Assembly (NCBI GenBank): GCA_030680805.1
Contig: JAUXUK010000003.1
Coordinates: 1-64,000, forward strand
DNA from: Sulfuritalea sp.
GTDB lineage: Bacteria; Pseudomonadota; Gammaproteobacteria; Burkholderiales; Rhodocyclaceae
Direction: 5' to 3'
DNA length: 64,000 bases
Shown in pieces: positions 15,490 to 24,029 of this stretch (its first letter is position 1; each line of letters begins with the position of its first letter). The notes below the pieces were generated by a model. That model was not told where the DNA came from and did no database searches. It was given only the letters and a program-made list of their open reading frames with translations. Both the position numbers and the translations under genes were made by a program.

Positions 15490-18291
15490 TCACGCCACCA
15501 ACTCCCGATTCAATTCCTCAATCACCTTCGGCAGTTGCTCGCCGAAAAGCTGATGCACGCGGCCGAGGCCGCCTTCGGTGTTGAAGGGCGCGTATTCGAA
15601 GTCGTCGATGGCGATGCCGAGGTTGGCGGCGATGTGGTCGCGGATCATTTCAAGCCAGTGTTGTTGTTCGGGGGTAAAAGGCTCTGGATTCCCGCTTTCG
15701 CGGGAATGACGGGTGGTCTGCGCCAGCCAGGCCTTGAAGTTGGCGGCGACGCGTTCGGGGTAGGGGACGAGTTCGTTTTCCTGATGCATGGCAAAGCGCA
15801 CGAGGCTGACGAGGTCGGTGAGGATACGCGCCGTGCCGCCACCGCCGACTTTTGATTTGTCGAGCGTGGCGTAGGCTTGCCAGAGCGCCGATTCGGTCAG
15901 CAGATACGGCGGCGCGTGCAGGGTGTCGGCCAGGGCCTTGATGTCGTCGAACTTGAGCGGGGCTTTGACCGGGCGGTTGTAGAGGATTTGCAGGGCAGTG
16001 ATTTCGTCTTTGTGCTGAGCGATGAAGGCTTCAAAGGTTTGGATGAGGCTTTTGGCGCGTTCGGTGGCGGCGGCGGAGAAGCCGGCTTCGATAAGGGTGT
16101 CTTGGGTGACGATGTCGATGATCTGGTCGGCTTGTTGGCGGAGTTGGAGGAGGAGGTTGCGTAGGGCGGGGTTGGCTAGGGGTTTTACGGCTTCGACGAG
16201 GGCGGACTGGATTCCGGCGTTCGCCGGAATGACGGTGGTGGGATCGGTGCGCAGGGCGTTGACGATGTTGCGGGCGAGGCTCTTGAGGTCGTGGCCGCCG
16301 CTGGCTTCGATGACTTTGGCCTTGTCGGTGTCGTTGAGGTCGCGCTCCAGGCGGGCCAGTCTTGCGGCGACGGACGAGAGGACTTCGGGTTCGACGTTGC
16401 CCAGCGCTACGGCTTGCAGCAGCTTGTCGAAGGGCACGGCTTTCTTCGTGTCCATCGGCCGGCTGTCGGTCTTGTCGCGCTCGCAGACGCCGACCGCGTC
16501 GACGATGACGAAATGGTCCTTGACCACGTGCTCGCCGGGATTCACCGCGCGCAGGTCGGCGCGCTCGATGATGCGCACGCCGCGGCCCTTCATCTGCTCG
16601 AAGAAGCTGCGGCTTTTCACGCTGCGCAGGAAGACGACGATTTCGACGGGCTTGATGTCGGTGCCGGTGGCAACCATGTCCACGGTGACGGCGATGCGCG
16701 GGTAGTAGCTGCTGCGGAAGGCGCGGATCAGGTTTTCCGGGGTGTCGCCAGTGCTGCGGTAGGTGATCTTCTGCGCGAACTCGTTGCCGCGGCCGAATTC
16801 CTCGCGGATGATCTGGACGATGGCTTCGGCGTGGTTGTCGTCCTTGGCGAAGACCAGGGTCTTGGGCAGCTCGGTGCGTTGAGGGAACATCTCGGCCTGC
16901 CAGCGGTCGCGGAAGGTTTGCACCACAGTGCGGATCTGGTCGGGTGTCTGCACCGCGCGGTCGAGTTCGGCGGGGTCGTAGTCGAAATCCTCGTCGAGCT
17001 GCCAGTCGCTGCGGCGGCGCGTGTCGCGTTCCATCACCTGTACCCAGTAGCCGGCCTCGACCTTGCTGCCGGCTTCGGTGACTTCGGTGCGGATGCGATA
17101 GACGTCGTAATTGACATTGACGCCATCGGCCACCGCCTGCTCGTGGCCGTATTCCATGACCAGGTTCTGGTTGAAGAAGCCGAAGGTCTGCTTGTTCGGC
17201 GTGGCGGTGAGGCCGATGAGATACGCGTCGAAGTAGTCGAGCACCTGGCGCCACAGCTTGTAGATCGAACGATGGGCTTCGTCGGTGACGACGATGTCGA
17301 AGCTCTCGATCGGGATGGCCGGGTTGTAATCGATCGGCGGCGCGTCGGCGAACAGCGATTCGACGCCCTCCGCGGAATGCTCGTCTTCCTCCTCGGGCAG
17401 CTCGCGGCCCTTGAGCATCGAGTACATGCGCTGGATGGTGCAGATGACGACGCGGGCGCTCTTGTCGAGGTTGTTGCTGGTCAGGTGCTGGACGATGTAT
17501 TCCTCGCCGAACTTGAAGTTGTTGTAGGGCGAGAGGTATTGGTCGAATTCCTTCTTGGTCTGGCGGCCGAGGTTGCCGCGATCGACGAGGAACAGCACGC
17601 GCCGCGCGCCGCCGAACTTGATCAGGCGGTAGATGAAGCTGATGGAGGTGAAGGTCTTGCCGCTGCCGGTGGCCATCTGGATCAGCGCGCGCGGCTTGTT
17701 GGCTTTGATGCTGGCTTCGAGGTTTTTCACCGCTGTAACCTGTGCGGGCCAGAGGCCGTCCTCGATCAGCACGGGTAGCTCGCGCATGCGAGCCAGAAAA
17801 GTCGGCGCTGGCGATGCGGCGATATTGGGGCCGGTGGCGCTTTCCCGGATGTAGCGCAGCCACTCACCGAGCATCTCGGGCGTGTGGAAGGCGAAGACAG
17901 GACGGGCGCGCGGCTCGGGATCGAGGCCGTTGGTGAAGTGGGTTTCGATGCCGGTCGATTCGTAGAGGAAGGGCAGCGGCCGGCGCCAGGCCGGAAGGCT
18001 GGCGGGCAGGCCTTGCGCGTAGCGGCCCGACTGGAACTCGACGCCGGAGAGCGTGGCGCCCTGCTTCTTGGCTTCGATGACCCCGGCGGCCTTGCCTTCC
18101 ACATAGAGCAGGTAGTCGGCGAAGCCGAAACCGGTTTCGAGCGGAAATTCGCGGATGGCGACGCCGCGCGCGGCGTGGATGTTGGCATCAGCCAGATCGC
18201 AAACACGCCAGCCGGCTGCGGCGAGCAGCCGGTCGATTTCCTGCCGGGCTTGTTGTTCCGGTTGCGCCACGCTCTCCCCTGCTCCGCCCAT
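15490..18291 (-). CDS. hsdR: Type I restriction endonuclease subunit
   Basis: 933 residues. It cleaves DNA after ATP-driven translocation. The PD-(D/E)xK nuclease is N-terminal (FADYLLYVEGKAAGVIEAKK, D59, E73, K75), then the helicase with Walker A MATGSGKT (206-213), a DEAH box (TDEAH) and later motifs (TVDMVATGTDI, QMKGRGVRII). The C-terminal domain is helical. Four repeat-derived segments interrupt it in frame: SPAPTFLA near residue 160, VIPANAGIQ near 690, KVGGGGTARI near 815 and RHSRESGNPEPF near 860. None causes a frameshift. The gene ends the island toward the SYLF gene, separated by 115 bp. Confidence 0.95.
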   Translation of the reverse strand: MGGAGESVAQPEQQARQEIDRLLAAAGWRVCDLADANIHAARGVAIREFPLETGFGFADYLLYVEGKAAGVIEAKKQGATLSGVEFQSGRYAQGLPASLPAWRRPLPFLYESTGIETHFTNGLDPEPRARPVFAFHTPEMLGEWLRYIRESATGPNIAASPAPTFLARMRELPVLIEDGLWPAQVTAVKNLEASIKANKPRALIQMATGSGKTFTSISFIYRLIKFGGARRVLFLVDRGNLGRQTKKEFDQYLSPYNNFKFGEEYIVQHLTSNNLDKSARVVICTIQRMYSMLKGRELPEEEDEHSAEGVESLFADAPPIDYNPAIPIESFDIVVTDEAHRSIYKLWRQVLDYFDAYLIGLTATPNKQTFGFFNQNLVMEYGHEQAVADGVNVNYDVYRIRTEVTEAGSKVEAGYWVQVMERDTRRRSDWQLDEDFDYDPAELDRAVQTPDQIRTVVQTFRDRWQAEMFPQRTELPKTLVFAKDDNHAEAIVQIIREEFGRGNEFAQKITYRSTGDTPENLIRAFRSSYYPRIAVTVDMVATGTDIKPVEIVVFLRSVKSRSFFEQMKGRGVRIIERADLRAVNPGEHVVKDHFVIVDAVGVCERDKTDSRPMDTKKAVPFDKLLQAVALGNVEPEVLSSVAARLARLERDLNDTDKAKVIEASGGHDLKSLARNIVNALRTDPTTVIPANAGIQSALVEAVKPLANPALRNLLLQLRQQADQIIDIVTQDTLIEAGFSAAATERAKSLIQTFEAFIAQHKDEITALQILYNRPVKAPLKFDDIKALADTLHAPPYLLTESALWQAYATLDKSKVGGGGTARILTDLVSLVRFAMHQENELVPYPERVAANFKAWLAQTTRHSRESGNPEPFTPEQQHWLEMIRDHIAANLGIAIDDFEYAPFNTEGGLGRVHQLFGEQLPKVIEELNRELVA
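15683..15712 (-). repeat. ATTCCCGC...GCGGGAAT palindromic repeat inside hsdR
   Basis: ATTCCCGCTTTCGCGGGAAT with flanking CTGG and GAC. On the coding strand it reads RHSRESGNPEPF in frame. It resembles the dRS3/REP-like repeats common in beta- and gammaproteobacteria. Confidence 0.85.
15828..15853 (+). repeat. Dispersed 26-bp element, degenerate copy inside hsdR
   Basis: GCGCCGTGCCGCCA then CCGCCGACTTTT, matching the intergenic consensus at about 22 of 26 bases. The coding strand reads KVGGGGTARI in frame. Confidence 0.5.
16207..16235 (-). repeat. ATTCCGGC...GCCGGAAT palindromic repeat inside hsdR
   Basis: ATTCCGGCGTTCGCCGGAAT; on the coding strand it adds VIPANAGIQ in frame, the well-known signature of this REP-like family inside proteins. 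Confidence 0.85.
17797..17822 (-). repeat. Dispersed 26-bp element inside hsdR, near-exact copy
   Basis: The reverse strand reads TCGCCGCAT then CGCCAGCGCCGACTTTT; it differs from the intergenic copy at 28727 at one base only. It encodes ASPAPTFLA of HsdR in frame. Confidence 0.7.
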
Positions 18292-18406
18292 GGGTCAATG
18301 ACAACGGCAATGCTAGCACGGCTGGAGTGCCTCGCCCCGGGCGAAGACGCGCCAGGCAAACTTGGTCTACCATGGCCGTCTGACCTCTACCGCGACAGGA
18401 AAAATC

Positions 18407-18988
18407 ATGCGCTTCCACCTCACCCGCCTAAACATCGTTGCCGCGTTTGCTGTGCTGGCCATTCTTTGCGGCCATGCCGGTGCGAGCTTTGCCGCCTCTG
18501 TGGAAGAGCAGCGCGGCGAAATCCGCAAGATGCGCCAGCAAACCCTCACGCATCTTTACAAGGTGCATCCGGCGGCCAGGGCGCACATCCAGAAGGCGGC
18601 GGGCTATGCGGTATTCAGCAACGTCGGCATCAACCTGATTTTCCTTTCGGCGGCCGGCGGTTCGGGCGTGGCCCATGACAACAAGACCGGCCGCGATGTC
18701 TTCATGAAAATGATTTCGGGCGGCGTGGGCATCGGCCTCGGCGTCAAGGACTTCCGTGGCGTCTTTGTCTTCTCCAATCCGGATGGATTGAAGACATTCA
18801 TCAACAGCGGCTGGGAAGCCAGCGCGCAGGCGGATGCGGCGGCCAAGGCGGGCTCGAAAGGCGGCGCGGCGGCGGGCGCGATTACGGTGGCGCCCGGCGT
18901 GGACCTTTATCAACTCACGGAAAACGGGCTGGCCCTGCAAGCGACCATTCAGGGGACCAAGTATTACAAGAACGACGACCTGAACTAG
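18407..18988 (+). CDS. Exported SYLF (lipid-binding) domain protein
   Basis: 193 residues from ATG 18407 (MRFHLTRLNIVAAF); the ORF-track start is further upstream without a good reason. A signal peptide (VAAFAVLAILCGHAGASFAA) precedes a SYLF/YSC84-like domain: KAAGYAVFSNVGINLIFLSAAGG...VFMKMISGGVGIGLGVKDFRGVFVF. The domain binds phosphoinositides or other lipids in eukaryotes; in bacteria the proteins are periplasmic or outer-membrane associated with no clear role. It diverges from hsdR and is followed by a good terminator. Confidence 0.85.
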   Translation: MRFHLTRLNIVAAFAVLAILCGHAGASFAASVEEQRGEIRKMRQQTLTHLYKVHPAARAHIQKAAGYAVFSNVGINLIFLSAAGGSGVAHDNKTGRDVFMKMISGGVGIGLGVKDFRGVFVFSNPDGLKTFINSGWEASAQADAAAKAGSKGGAAAGAITVAPGVDLYQLTENGLALQATIQGTKYYKNDDLN

Positions 18989-19010
18989 GCGAGGCTGGGC
19001 CGGAAGGCAA

Positions 19011-19043
19011 AAAGCCCCTCGGCGCTTCCGCCAGAAGGGCTTT
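19011..19043 (+). terminator. Terminator after the SYLF gene
   Basis: AAAGCCC and GGGCTTT pair around an inner GGCG-CTTC-CGCC hairpin, ending in TTTCT. Confidence 0.8.
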
Positions 19044-19395
19044 CTGCTTGCTCTTTAGCAGTACTTGTAATGCGCCCGCAAGCTGACACTCAAATCGGCG
19101 CTGCCCTTTGGGGCTTGAGTCCGGAAGACTCGAGGTAGAACGGTGAAACGCTAGGTCAAGGATAGGCTTTCAGCGCTAAGTTCCTCCTGAGTTTGCCCTC
19201 AAGTCGAACGCGAATTCACTGTATGCCTCGGCGCGCGCAATGTCAAATCCTGTCGTCGCCGATTGGGAGTACCATCGGTCCCGGCCTGCCAGTGTCCGAC
19301 CAGGATGGCAGATCCGGGTGGCTTATTTCCGATTCGACCGCCTTGCAGACTTGGTCGTGTGTGAGGCCCACCCTCGCACTTCAGGGAGAACTCAC
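19044..19395. other. Gene-free stretch between the SYLF gene and a small basic ORF
   Basis: About 350 bp with no convincing ORF, RNA fold or repeat. A short fragment near 19092 (AATCGGCGCTGCC) weakly resembles the dispersed element. ORFs listed here (from 19193 and 19240) lack ribosome sites and run into the small basic ORF frame or its shadow. Confidence 0.5.
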
Positions 19396-19530
19396 ATGGC
19401 CAAGGGTCAGATGCGCAGCAATCGCGAACAGAAAAAACCCAAGAAGGACAAGACCAAGCCCGCAGTGCCCGCCTTGCCGTTCGGCGGCGCCAAGGGAAAT
19501 TCGTCCATCCCCACCCCGATCAAGAAATAG
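19396..19530 (+). CDS. Small basic protein, unknown function
   Basis: 44 residues from ATG 19396, preceded by AGGGAGAA at a proper ribosome-site distance. It is highly basic (NREQKKPKKDKTKPAVP) with a Gly/Pro-rich tail ending IPTPIKK, so it is likely disordered and may bind nucleic acid. The ORF track merges it with upstream sequence. Similar tiny Lys/Pro-rich proteins occur in other betaproteobacteria, but I cannot name a family. Confidence 0.5.
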   Translation: MAKGQMRSNREQKKPKKDKTKPAVPALPFGGAKGNSSIPTPIKK

Positions 19531-19551
19531 CCGCCCCCGGGCGGTCCGCCG

Positions 19552-20445
19552 TCACGGGATCAGCGACTGGCACAGGTCGTGGATGGCGCGGGCGGTGACG
19601 AAATGCTCGTCGAGATAGGGGTTGTATTCGACGATTTCCACGGCCAGCAATTTCTCGTCGCCATGCGCCAGCGCCAGCGCATCGGTCATGTCCGCCCGCA
19701 GCAGACCACCGGGCACCGGCGTGCCGACGCCCGGCCCCTCGACGGGATCGAGCGCATCCAGGTCGATGCTGATGCCATAGCCGCGGGTGTGTTCGCCGAC
19801 CCGCTGCAGTGCCTCGGCAAACACTTCGGACAGACCACGCCGCCGGACTTCGTGCATGAAATAGACACGCACGCCGAGCTGCTTCAGCAGCGCGGCCTCT
19901 TCCGATTCGAAACTGCGCACCCCGATCAGGCAGATATCCTCGGGCAGGAGCTTGGGACCGGCGCCGGCCACGCCGGTCAGGCGTGCATCGCCGTGGCCGA
20001 GCAGGCTGGCCAGCGGCATGCCGTGAACATGCCGGGTCGCACTGGTGGCCACGGTGTGGCTGTCCATGTGGGCGTCGATCCAGACCAGGCCGAGCCGCGC
20101 CTGCGCGCCTAGTGTCCGCTTGACGCCTGACCAGGTGCCGATGGCGCAGGAATGATCGCCGCCGATCACCAGCGGAAAGTCGCCCTGCGCCAGATGCCGG
20201 CCGACGCTGTCCGCCAGTCGCTCCGCCACTCCCTGCACGACGTCGATCGGGTCGGCGGGAACCGGTTGCGGCGCGCGCACCGGCTCGTCCCAGTGCAGGC
20301 CGTCGTCGACCGCTTCGAGGTCGGACAGGAAGCGCAGCGCGCGCACCACTTCCGCTGCGTCCTGACACGCCGGATCGCCGGCTCCGTAGCCGCTGGCAAC
20401 GCCTATCACCGCGATTCTGCGTGCGACCAATTTCCCTGCCTCCAT
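19552..20445 (-). CDS. Arginase-family (ureohydrolase) enzyme
   Basis: 297 residues from ATG 20445 (MEAGKLVARRIAVIG); the longer ORF overlaps the divergent yaeQ gene. Manganese-binding motifs are in order: IGGDHSCAIG, DAHMDSH and SIDLDALDP, which provide the His and Asp ligands of the arginase/agmatinase family. The length and the GVP-like N-terminus (GVASGYGAGDPAC) are closest to arginase, which splits arginine into ornithine and urea, but a guanidino or agmatine substrate cannot be excluded. It is divergent from yaeQ with only 46 bp between starts. Confidence 0.87.
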   Translation of the reverse strand: MEAGKLVARRIAVIGVASGYGAGDPACQDAAEVVRALRFLSDLEAVDDGLHWDEPVRAPQPVPADPIDVVQGVAERLADSVGRHLAQGDFPLVIGGDHSCAIGTWSGVKRTLGAQARLGLVWIDAHMDSHTVATSATRHVHGMPLASLLGHGDARLTGVAGAGPKLLPEDICLIGVRSFESEEAALLKQLGVRVYFMHEVRRRGLSEVFAEALQRVGEHTRGYGISIDLDALDPVEGPGVGTPVPGGLLRADMTDALALAHGDEKLLAVEIVEYNPYLDEHFVTARAIHDLCQSLIP

Positions 20446-20491
20446 GCCGACCGATCTGTAGTCTAATGTGGCCCCGCTCAAGACTCGCACC

Positions 20492-21043
20492 ATGGCCCTC
20501 AAATCGACAATTTTCAAGGTGGAATTGCAGATCGCCGACCTCGATCGCAATTACTACCAGAACCACGCACTGACCGTTGCCCGCCATCCGTCGGAAACCG
20601 ACGAGCGCATGATGGTGCGCGTGCTCGCCTTCGCCCTGTACGCGGATGAGGCGCTGAGCTTCGGCAAGGGCCTGTCGTCCGAAGACGAACCCGATCTGTG
20701 GGCCAGGGACCTGACCGGCGCCATAGAGCGCTGGATCGAAGTCGGCCTGCCCGAGGAAAGACGCATCCGCCGCGCCTGCGGACGTGCGCGGCAGGTCGTG
20801 GTGGTGACCTATGGCGGCCGCGTTGCCGACATGTGGTGGCAGCAGAACAAGGTCGCGCTGCAGAAGCAGGACAATCTCACCATCATCAACCTGGCGGCGG
20901 AGGATTCCCGCGCACTGGCGGCCCTCGCGGCGCGCGGCATGCAACTGCAATGCACGCTGCAGGAAGGTGAACTCTGGTTCATCGTCGACGGCGAGAACAC
21001 GCGCGTCGCGCCGGAAATCAGGCTGGCGCCACCCGCGAAGTAG
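20492..21043 (+). CDS. yaeQ: YaeQ family protein
   Basis: 183 residues, matching the YaeQ family throughout: MALKSTIFKVELQIADLDRNYYQ, then HPSETDERMMVRVLAFALYA and WWQQNKVAL. The fold is a PD-(D/E)xK-like domain; the E. coli protein was linked to transcription-elongation phenotypes, but the biochemical role is unknown. The C-terminal 26 bases overlap the convergent deoxyribosyltransferase-like gene. Confidence 0.93.
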   Translation: MALKSTIFKVELQIADLDRNYYQNHALTVARHPSETDERMMVRVLAFALYADEALSFGKGLSSEDEPDLWARDLTGAIERWIEVGLPEERRIRRACGRARQVVVVTYGGRVADMWWQQNKVALQKQDNLTIINLAAEDSRALAALAARGMQLQCTLQEGELWFIVDGENTRVAPEIRLAPPAK

Positions 21044-21518
21044 GCCGGGCCAGCGCGCGCAGGGCCGCGTCGATCCCGCCCTGCTCCAGTTGCACCGGCA
21101 CCGCCAGCATCAGGTTCAGCGCCAACCCGAAATCCTCCACGGCCCAGCCTCCGGTGTCGCGGCAATCAGCGCTCGCGCCCAGCCGTTCGCGTATGGGACG
21201 CAAATCATCGGCATAGCCGATCACCGGCTTGCCCAGCGCCAGGGCGTAGCCAACCTCGACGCAGGTTCCCGAATCCGGCTCGCTGCCGCGAAACGGATTG
21301 AGGTTGGCCAGCACCGCGTCGGCTTCGCCGATCAGCCTCAGGTTGTTGCGGTAGATGGCGGCGGCAGTGGCCTGCCTGCCATCGAGCGGGATCAGGGCTT
21401 CGTGGCCTTCCCGGCGGCACCGCGCGCGTACATCCTCCGCCCATTGCAGCGCGTCCGGACGAAACACGTCGGGCCCCGCCAGGTAAAGCTTCACGCGCCG
21501 GTCTTCAAAGCATTTCAT
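21018..21518 (-). CDS. Nucleoside 2-deoxyribosyltransferase-like protein
   Basis: 166 residues. VKLYLAGPDVFRPDALQWAE and the later LIGEADAVLANLNPFRGSEPDSGTCVEVGYALALGKPVIGY match the nucleoside 2-deoxyribosyltransferase family, in which the glutamate of GTxxE-G is catalytic (here GTCVEVGYA). The family transfers deoxyribose between bases or hydrolyses nucleotides. Its start overlaps the end of the ankyrin gene by 14 bp, which suggests co-translation. Substrate unknown. Confidence 0.85.
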   Translation of the reverse strand: MKCFEDRRVKLYLAGPDVFRPDALQWAEDVRARCRREGHEALIPLDGRQATAAAIYRNNLRLIGEADAVLANLNPFRGSEPDSGTCVEVGYALALGKPVIGYADDLRPIRERLGASADCRDTGGWAVEDFGLALNLMLAVPVQLEQGGIDAALRALARPTSRVAPA

Positions 21519-21951
21519 CCTGACCGAGCAGGATCAGTTCCTGGATGTTCTTCGGCGTGCCGGGCAGTTGCGCGATATGCACCGCCGTCAGGCCATCCAC
21601 GCGCATGATTTCCATGTCGGCGCCGACCGCCAGCAGCAGTTCCACCGGCCCGGCCTGGCCGTGGAGGATCGCCGTGATCAGCGGCGTGTTGCCATCCTCG
21701 TCCTGCGCATCGATTTCGCAACCGGCGCTCACCAGCGTCGCCGCGATGCTGGCATGGCCGCCGGCGGCGGCCGCATGCAAGGCGCGTTCGCGCCGCGGGC
21801 CGAGCACTTCGAGATGGGTGCCGGCCTCGGTCATCACGCGCACCGCCGCAACGCAGCCCAGCTTGGCCGCCACATACAGCGGCGGCCCTTCGCGGGCGAG
21901 CAGCGCTTCGGTCAGGCTGACATTGACCCAGTCGGCGGGGGAAAGGTCCAT
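21505..21951 (-). CDS. Ankyrin-repeat protein
   Basis: 148 residues with three to four ankyrin repeats: GPPLYVAAKLGCVAAVRVM, ALHAAAAGGHASIAATLVSAG, DEDGNTPLITAILHGQAGPVELLLAVGAD and DGLTAVHIAQLPG. Such proteins bind partner proteins; the partner is unknown. No signal peptide. It lies between the dienelactone hydrolase and the deoxyribosyltransferase-like gene on the same strand. Confidence 0.85.
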   Translation of the reverse strand: MDLSPADWVNVSLTEALLAREGPPLYVAAKLGCVAAVRVMTEAGTHLEVLGPRRERALHAAAAGGHASIAATLVSAGCEIDAQDEDGNTPLITAILHGQAGPVELLLAVGADMEIMRVDGLTAVHIAQLPGTPKNIQELILLGQDEML

Positions 21952-21961
21952 GGTCGGTCGA

Positions 21962-22630
21962 TCAGGCTAGATTCTTGGCAAGAAAGGCCAGGGTGCGTTC
22001 CCAGGCCAGCGTGGCGCAGCCCGCATCGTAGACCTCGGGACGCCGCTCGTTGAAGAAGGCATGGTCGGCATCATAGCGGTAGATCTCGGGCGTCGCGCCC
22101 TTCGCGCGCATCGCGGCTTCGAGGGCATCGACTGCGGCCGGCGCGCACCAGTCGTCCTTGCCGCCGAAATGCCCCTGGAACGGAATGCGGATATCGCGAG
22201 GGTCGGCAAATTCCTTCGGCGGAATGCCGTAGAAGCACACCGCGGCGGCGAGCTTGGGCACATGCACGGCGGCGGCGATGGTCAGCGCGCCGCCCATGCA
22301 AAAGCCCATGGCCGCCACCTTGCCGCCGCCCATGCCACACAGATGGTCGACCGCGCCGCGAATATCCTGGTGTGTCGCGCCGGGAAAATCGAGGCCGTTC
22401 ATCAGATGGCTGGCTTCATCGGGCTTCTGGGTAACCCGGCCCTGGAACAGGTCGGGCGCCAGCGCGTTGAAGCCGGCGCGGCCAAAGCGATCGGCGATGC
22501 CGCAGATCTGCTCGTTGAGCCCCCACCACTCCTGGATCACCACCACGCCCGGGGCGCCCTGCCCGGCGTTGGCCAGATAGCCGCGACAGACGCTGCCGTC
22601 CGGTCGCTTGAAGTCGATCATTTGTCCCAT
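21962..22630 (-). CDS. Dienelactone hydrolase family protein
   Basis: 222 residues, an alpha/beta hydrolase of the dienelactone hydrolase type: VVVIQEWWGLNEQICGIADRF, nucleophile elbow GFCMGGAL with Cys as nucleophile, acid Asp in FGGKDDW and catalytic His in YDADHAFF. In chloroaromatic pathways the enzyme opens dienelactone to maleylacetate; many relatives are general hydrolases, so the substrate is uncertain. Standalone, with an ankyrin gene 10 bp downstream. Confidence 0.9.
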   Translation of the reverse strand: MGQMIDFKRPDGSVCRGYLANAGQGAPGVVVIQEWWGLNEQICGIADRFGRAGFNALAPDLFQGRVTQKPDEASHLMNGLDFPGATHQDIRGAVDHLCGMGGGKVAAMGFCMGGALTIAAAVHVPKLAAAVCFYGIPPKEFADPRDIRIPFQGHFGGKDDWCAPAAVDALEAAMRAKGATPEIYRYDADHAFFNERRPEVYDAGCATLAWERTLAFLAKNLA

Positions 22631-22703
22631 GGCTACTCCTCGGCTGATGCAGGGATGGTAATTTACCGGAATTCAGCGGGCATCGACGAGCGGAGGCCTC
22701 TCG

Positions 22704-22709
22704 TATAAT
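22704..22709 (+). promoter_or_regulatory. Likely -10 box of the pilU transcript
   Basis: A perfect TATAAT stands about 118 bp before the pilU ATG. The -35 region at the right spacing is poor. The leader after it contains a small CATCC/GGATG hairpin. Confidence 0.45.
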
Positions 22710-22826
22710 GCCTCTCCTTGCGCTCGTCCATCCGTGCGGGTGGATGCACAGAGACAGGACAAGGTTGCGACCAACGATCTGCTGCGCGACTAAACACACA
22801 ATGCAACACGCCGAGGAGGCAAATAC

Positions 22827-24029
22827 ATGGGAACGATGCAGAGACTGTTCAGCTTGATGGCGGAGAAGAAGGCCTCGGACCTTTTTCTCTCGGTCGGTGC
22901 TCCGATCACCATCAAACTGCTGGGCAATTCGGTGCCGATCAATCCTGCCATCCTCGATCCAGCGACAGTGAAGAACCTGCTCGCTGAAGTCCTCAACGCG
23001 GAACAACTGGCGGAGTTCGAACGCGAGAAGGAACTGCAGACCCGCGTCGTGGCGCCGGACGTGGGAGTTTTTCGCCTCTCGTGTTTCTTCCAGCGCGGCA
23101 CGCCGGCCATGGTAGCGCGCTACATTCCGGTGGACATCCCCAACTTCGATTCCCTCGGGCTGCCGCCGATCCTGAAAGACGTGATCATGGAAAAGCGCGG
23201 GCTGATCCTGATGGTCGGCGCCACCGGTTCCGGCAAGTCAACGACGCTGACGTCGATGATCGACCACCGCAACGAGCACGCCTCGGGCCACATCCTGACG
23301 CTGGAAGATCCGCTCGAGTTCCTGTTCAAGAACAAGAAGTCCATCGTCAATCAGCGCGAAGTCGGCACCGACACCAAGGCCTACCAGATTGCACTGAAGA
23401 ATGCCTTGCGCCAGGCGCCGGACGTGATCTTCATCGGCGAAATCCGCGACAAGGACACCATGAGCCAGGCCATTGCCTACGCCCAGTCCGGCCACCTGTG
23501 CATGGCCACGCTGCACGCCAACAACAGCTATCACGCGATGAGCCGGATCATCAGCTTTTATCCGCTGGAAAACCGCCCGTCGCTGCTCGCCGACCTGTCG
23601 GTCACGCTCAAGTGCGTGATCTCCCAGCGCCTGGTCAAGACGCCCAGCGGCGGCCGCGTGGCGGTGGTGGAAGTGCTGCTCAACTCGCGGCACATTGCCG
23701 AGCTGATTGAAAAGGGCGACCTCGCCGAGATCAAGGACGCCATGGAAAACAGCATGGTGCCCGGCAGCCAGACCTTCGAGCAGGGACTGTTCCAACTCTA
23801 CAAGAGCGGCGCCATCTCGCTCGACGAAGCGCTGGCCAACGCCGACTCGGCCAACAACCTGCAGCAGGTGATCAACAATGCGGCGACGGTGGTGCCCGGC
23901 AGCGCCGGGGCGCCGGCCGCAGCCCCCGCAAAAGCTCCGGCGGAAGGCGACAAGCCAGCCGCGCCCGACTACACCAAGTCGGCCGCGCCCGGATCCTTCA
24001 GCGACTTCAAACTGGACATGGACAGCTGA
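22827..24029 (+). CDS. pilU: PilU-type twitching-motility ATPase
   Basis: 400 residues, GspE/PilT superfamily hexameric ATPase that works with PilT in type IV pilus retraction. Features: N-terminal PAS-like domain ([20 protein letters not shown]), Walker [10 protein letters not shown] (about 131-139), Asp box LTLEDPLEF, Walker [11 protein letters not shown] and the His box [11 protein letters not shown]. The C-terminus ([20 protein letters not shown]) is a disordered Ala/Pro tail. The [11 protein letters not shown]-terminal core and the long tail are closer to PilU than to PilT. A good ribosome site (GAGGAGG) precedes ATG. The stop overlaps dapE by one base. Confidence 0.9.
   Translation: MGTMQRLFSLMAEKKASDLFLSVGAPITIKLLGNSVPINPAILDPATVKNLLAEVLNAEQLAEFEREKELQTRVVAPDVGVFRLSCFFQRGTPAMVARYIPVDIPNFDSLGLPPILKDVIMEKRGLILMVGATGSGKSTTLTSMIDHRNEHASGHILTLEDPLEFLFKNKKSIVNQREVGTDTKAYQIALKNALRQAPDVIFIGEIRDKDTMSQAIAYAQSGHLCMATLHANNSYHAMSRIISFYPLENRPSLLADLSVTLKCVISQRLVKTPSGGRVAVVEVLLNSRHIAELIEKGDLAEIKDAMENSMVPGSQTFEQGLFQLYKSGAISLDEALANADSANNLQQVINNAATVVPGSAGAPAAAPAKAPAEGDKPAAPDYTKSAAPGSFSDFKLDMDS

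Noticed and set aside
16291-17778. 495-residue plus-strand ORF opposite hsdR
   Set aside because: Shadow of hsdR; composition (VVV, DDD, GGG runs) and lack of a ribosome site show it is not a gene.
22710-22826. Structured leader of pilU as a possible c-di-GMP riboswitch
   Set aside because: A small hairpin is visible, but the conserved core sequence of the GEMM class is not present, so no riboswitch is claimed.
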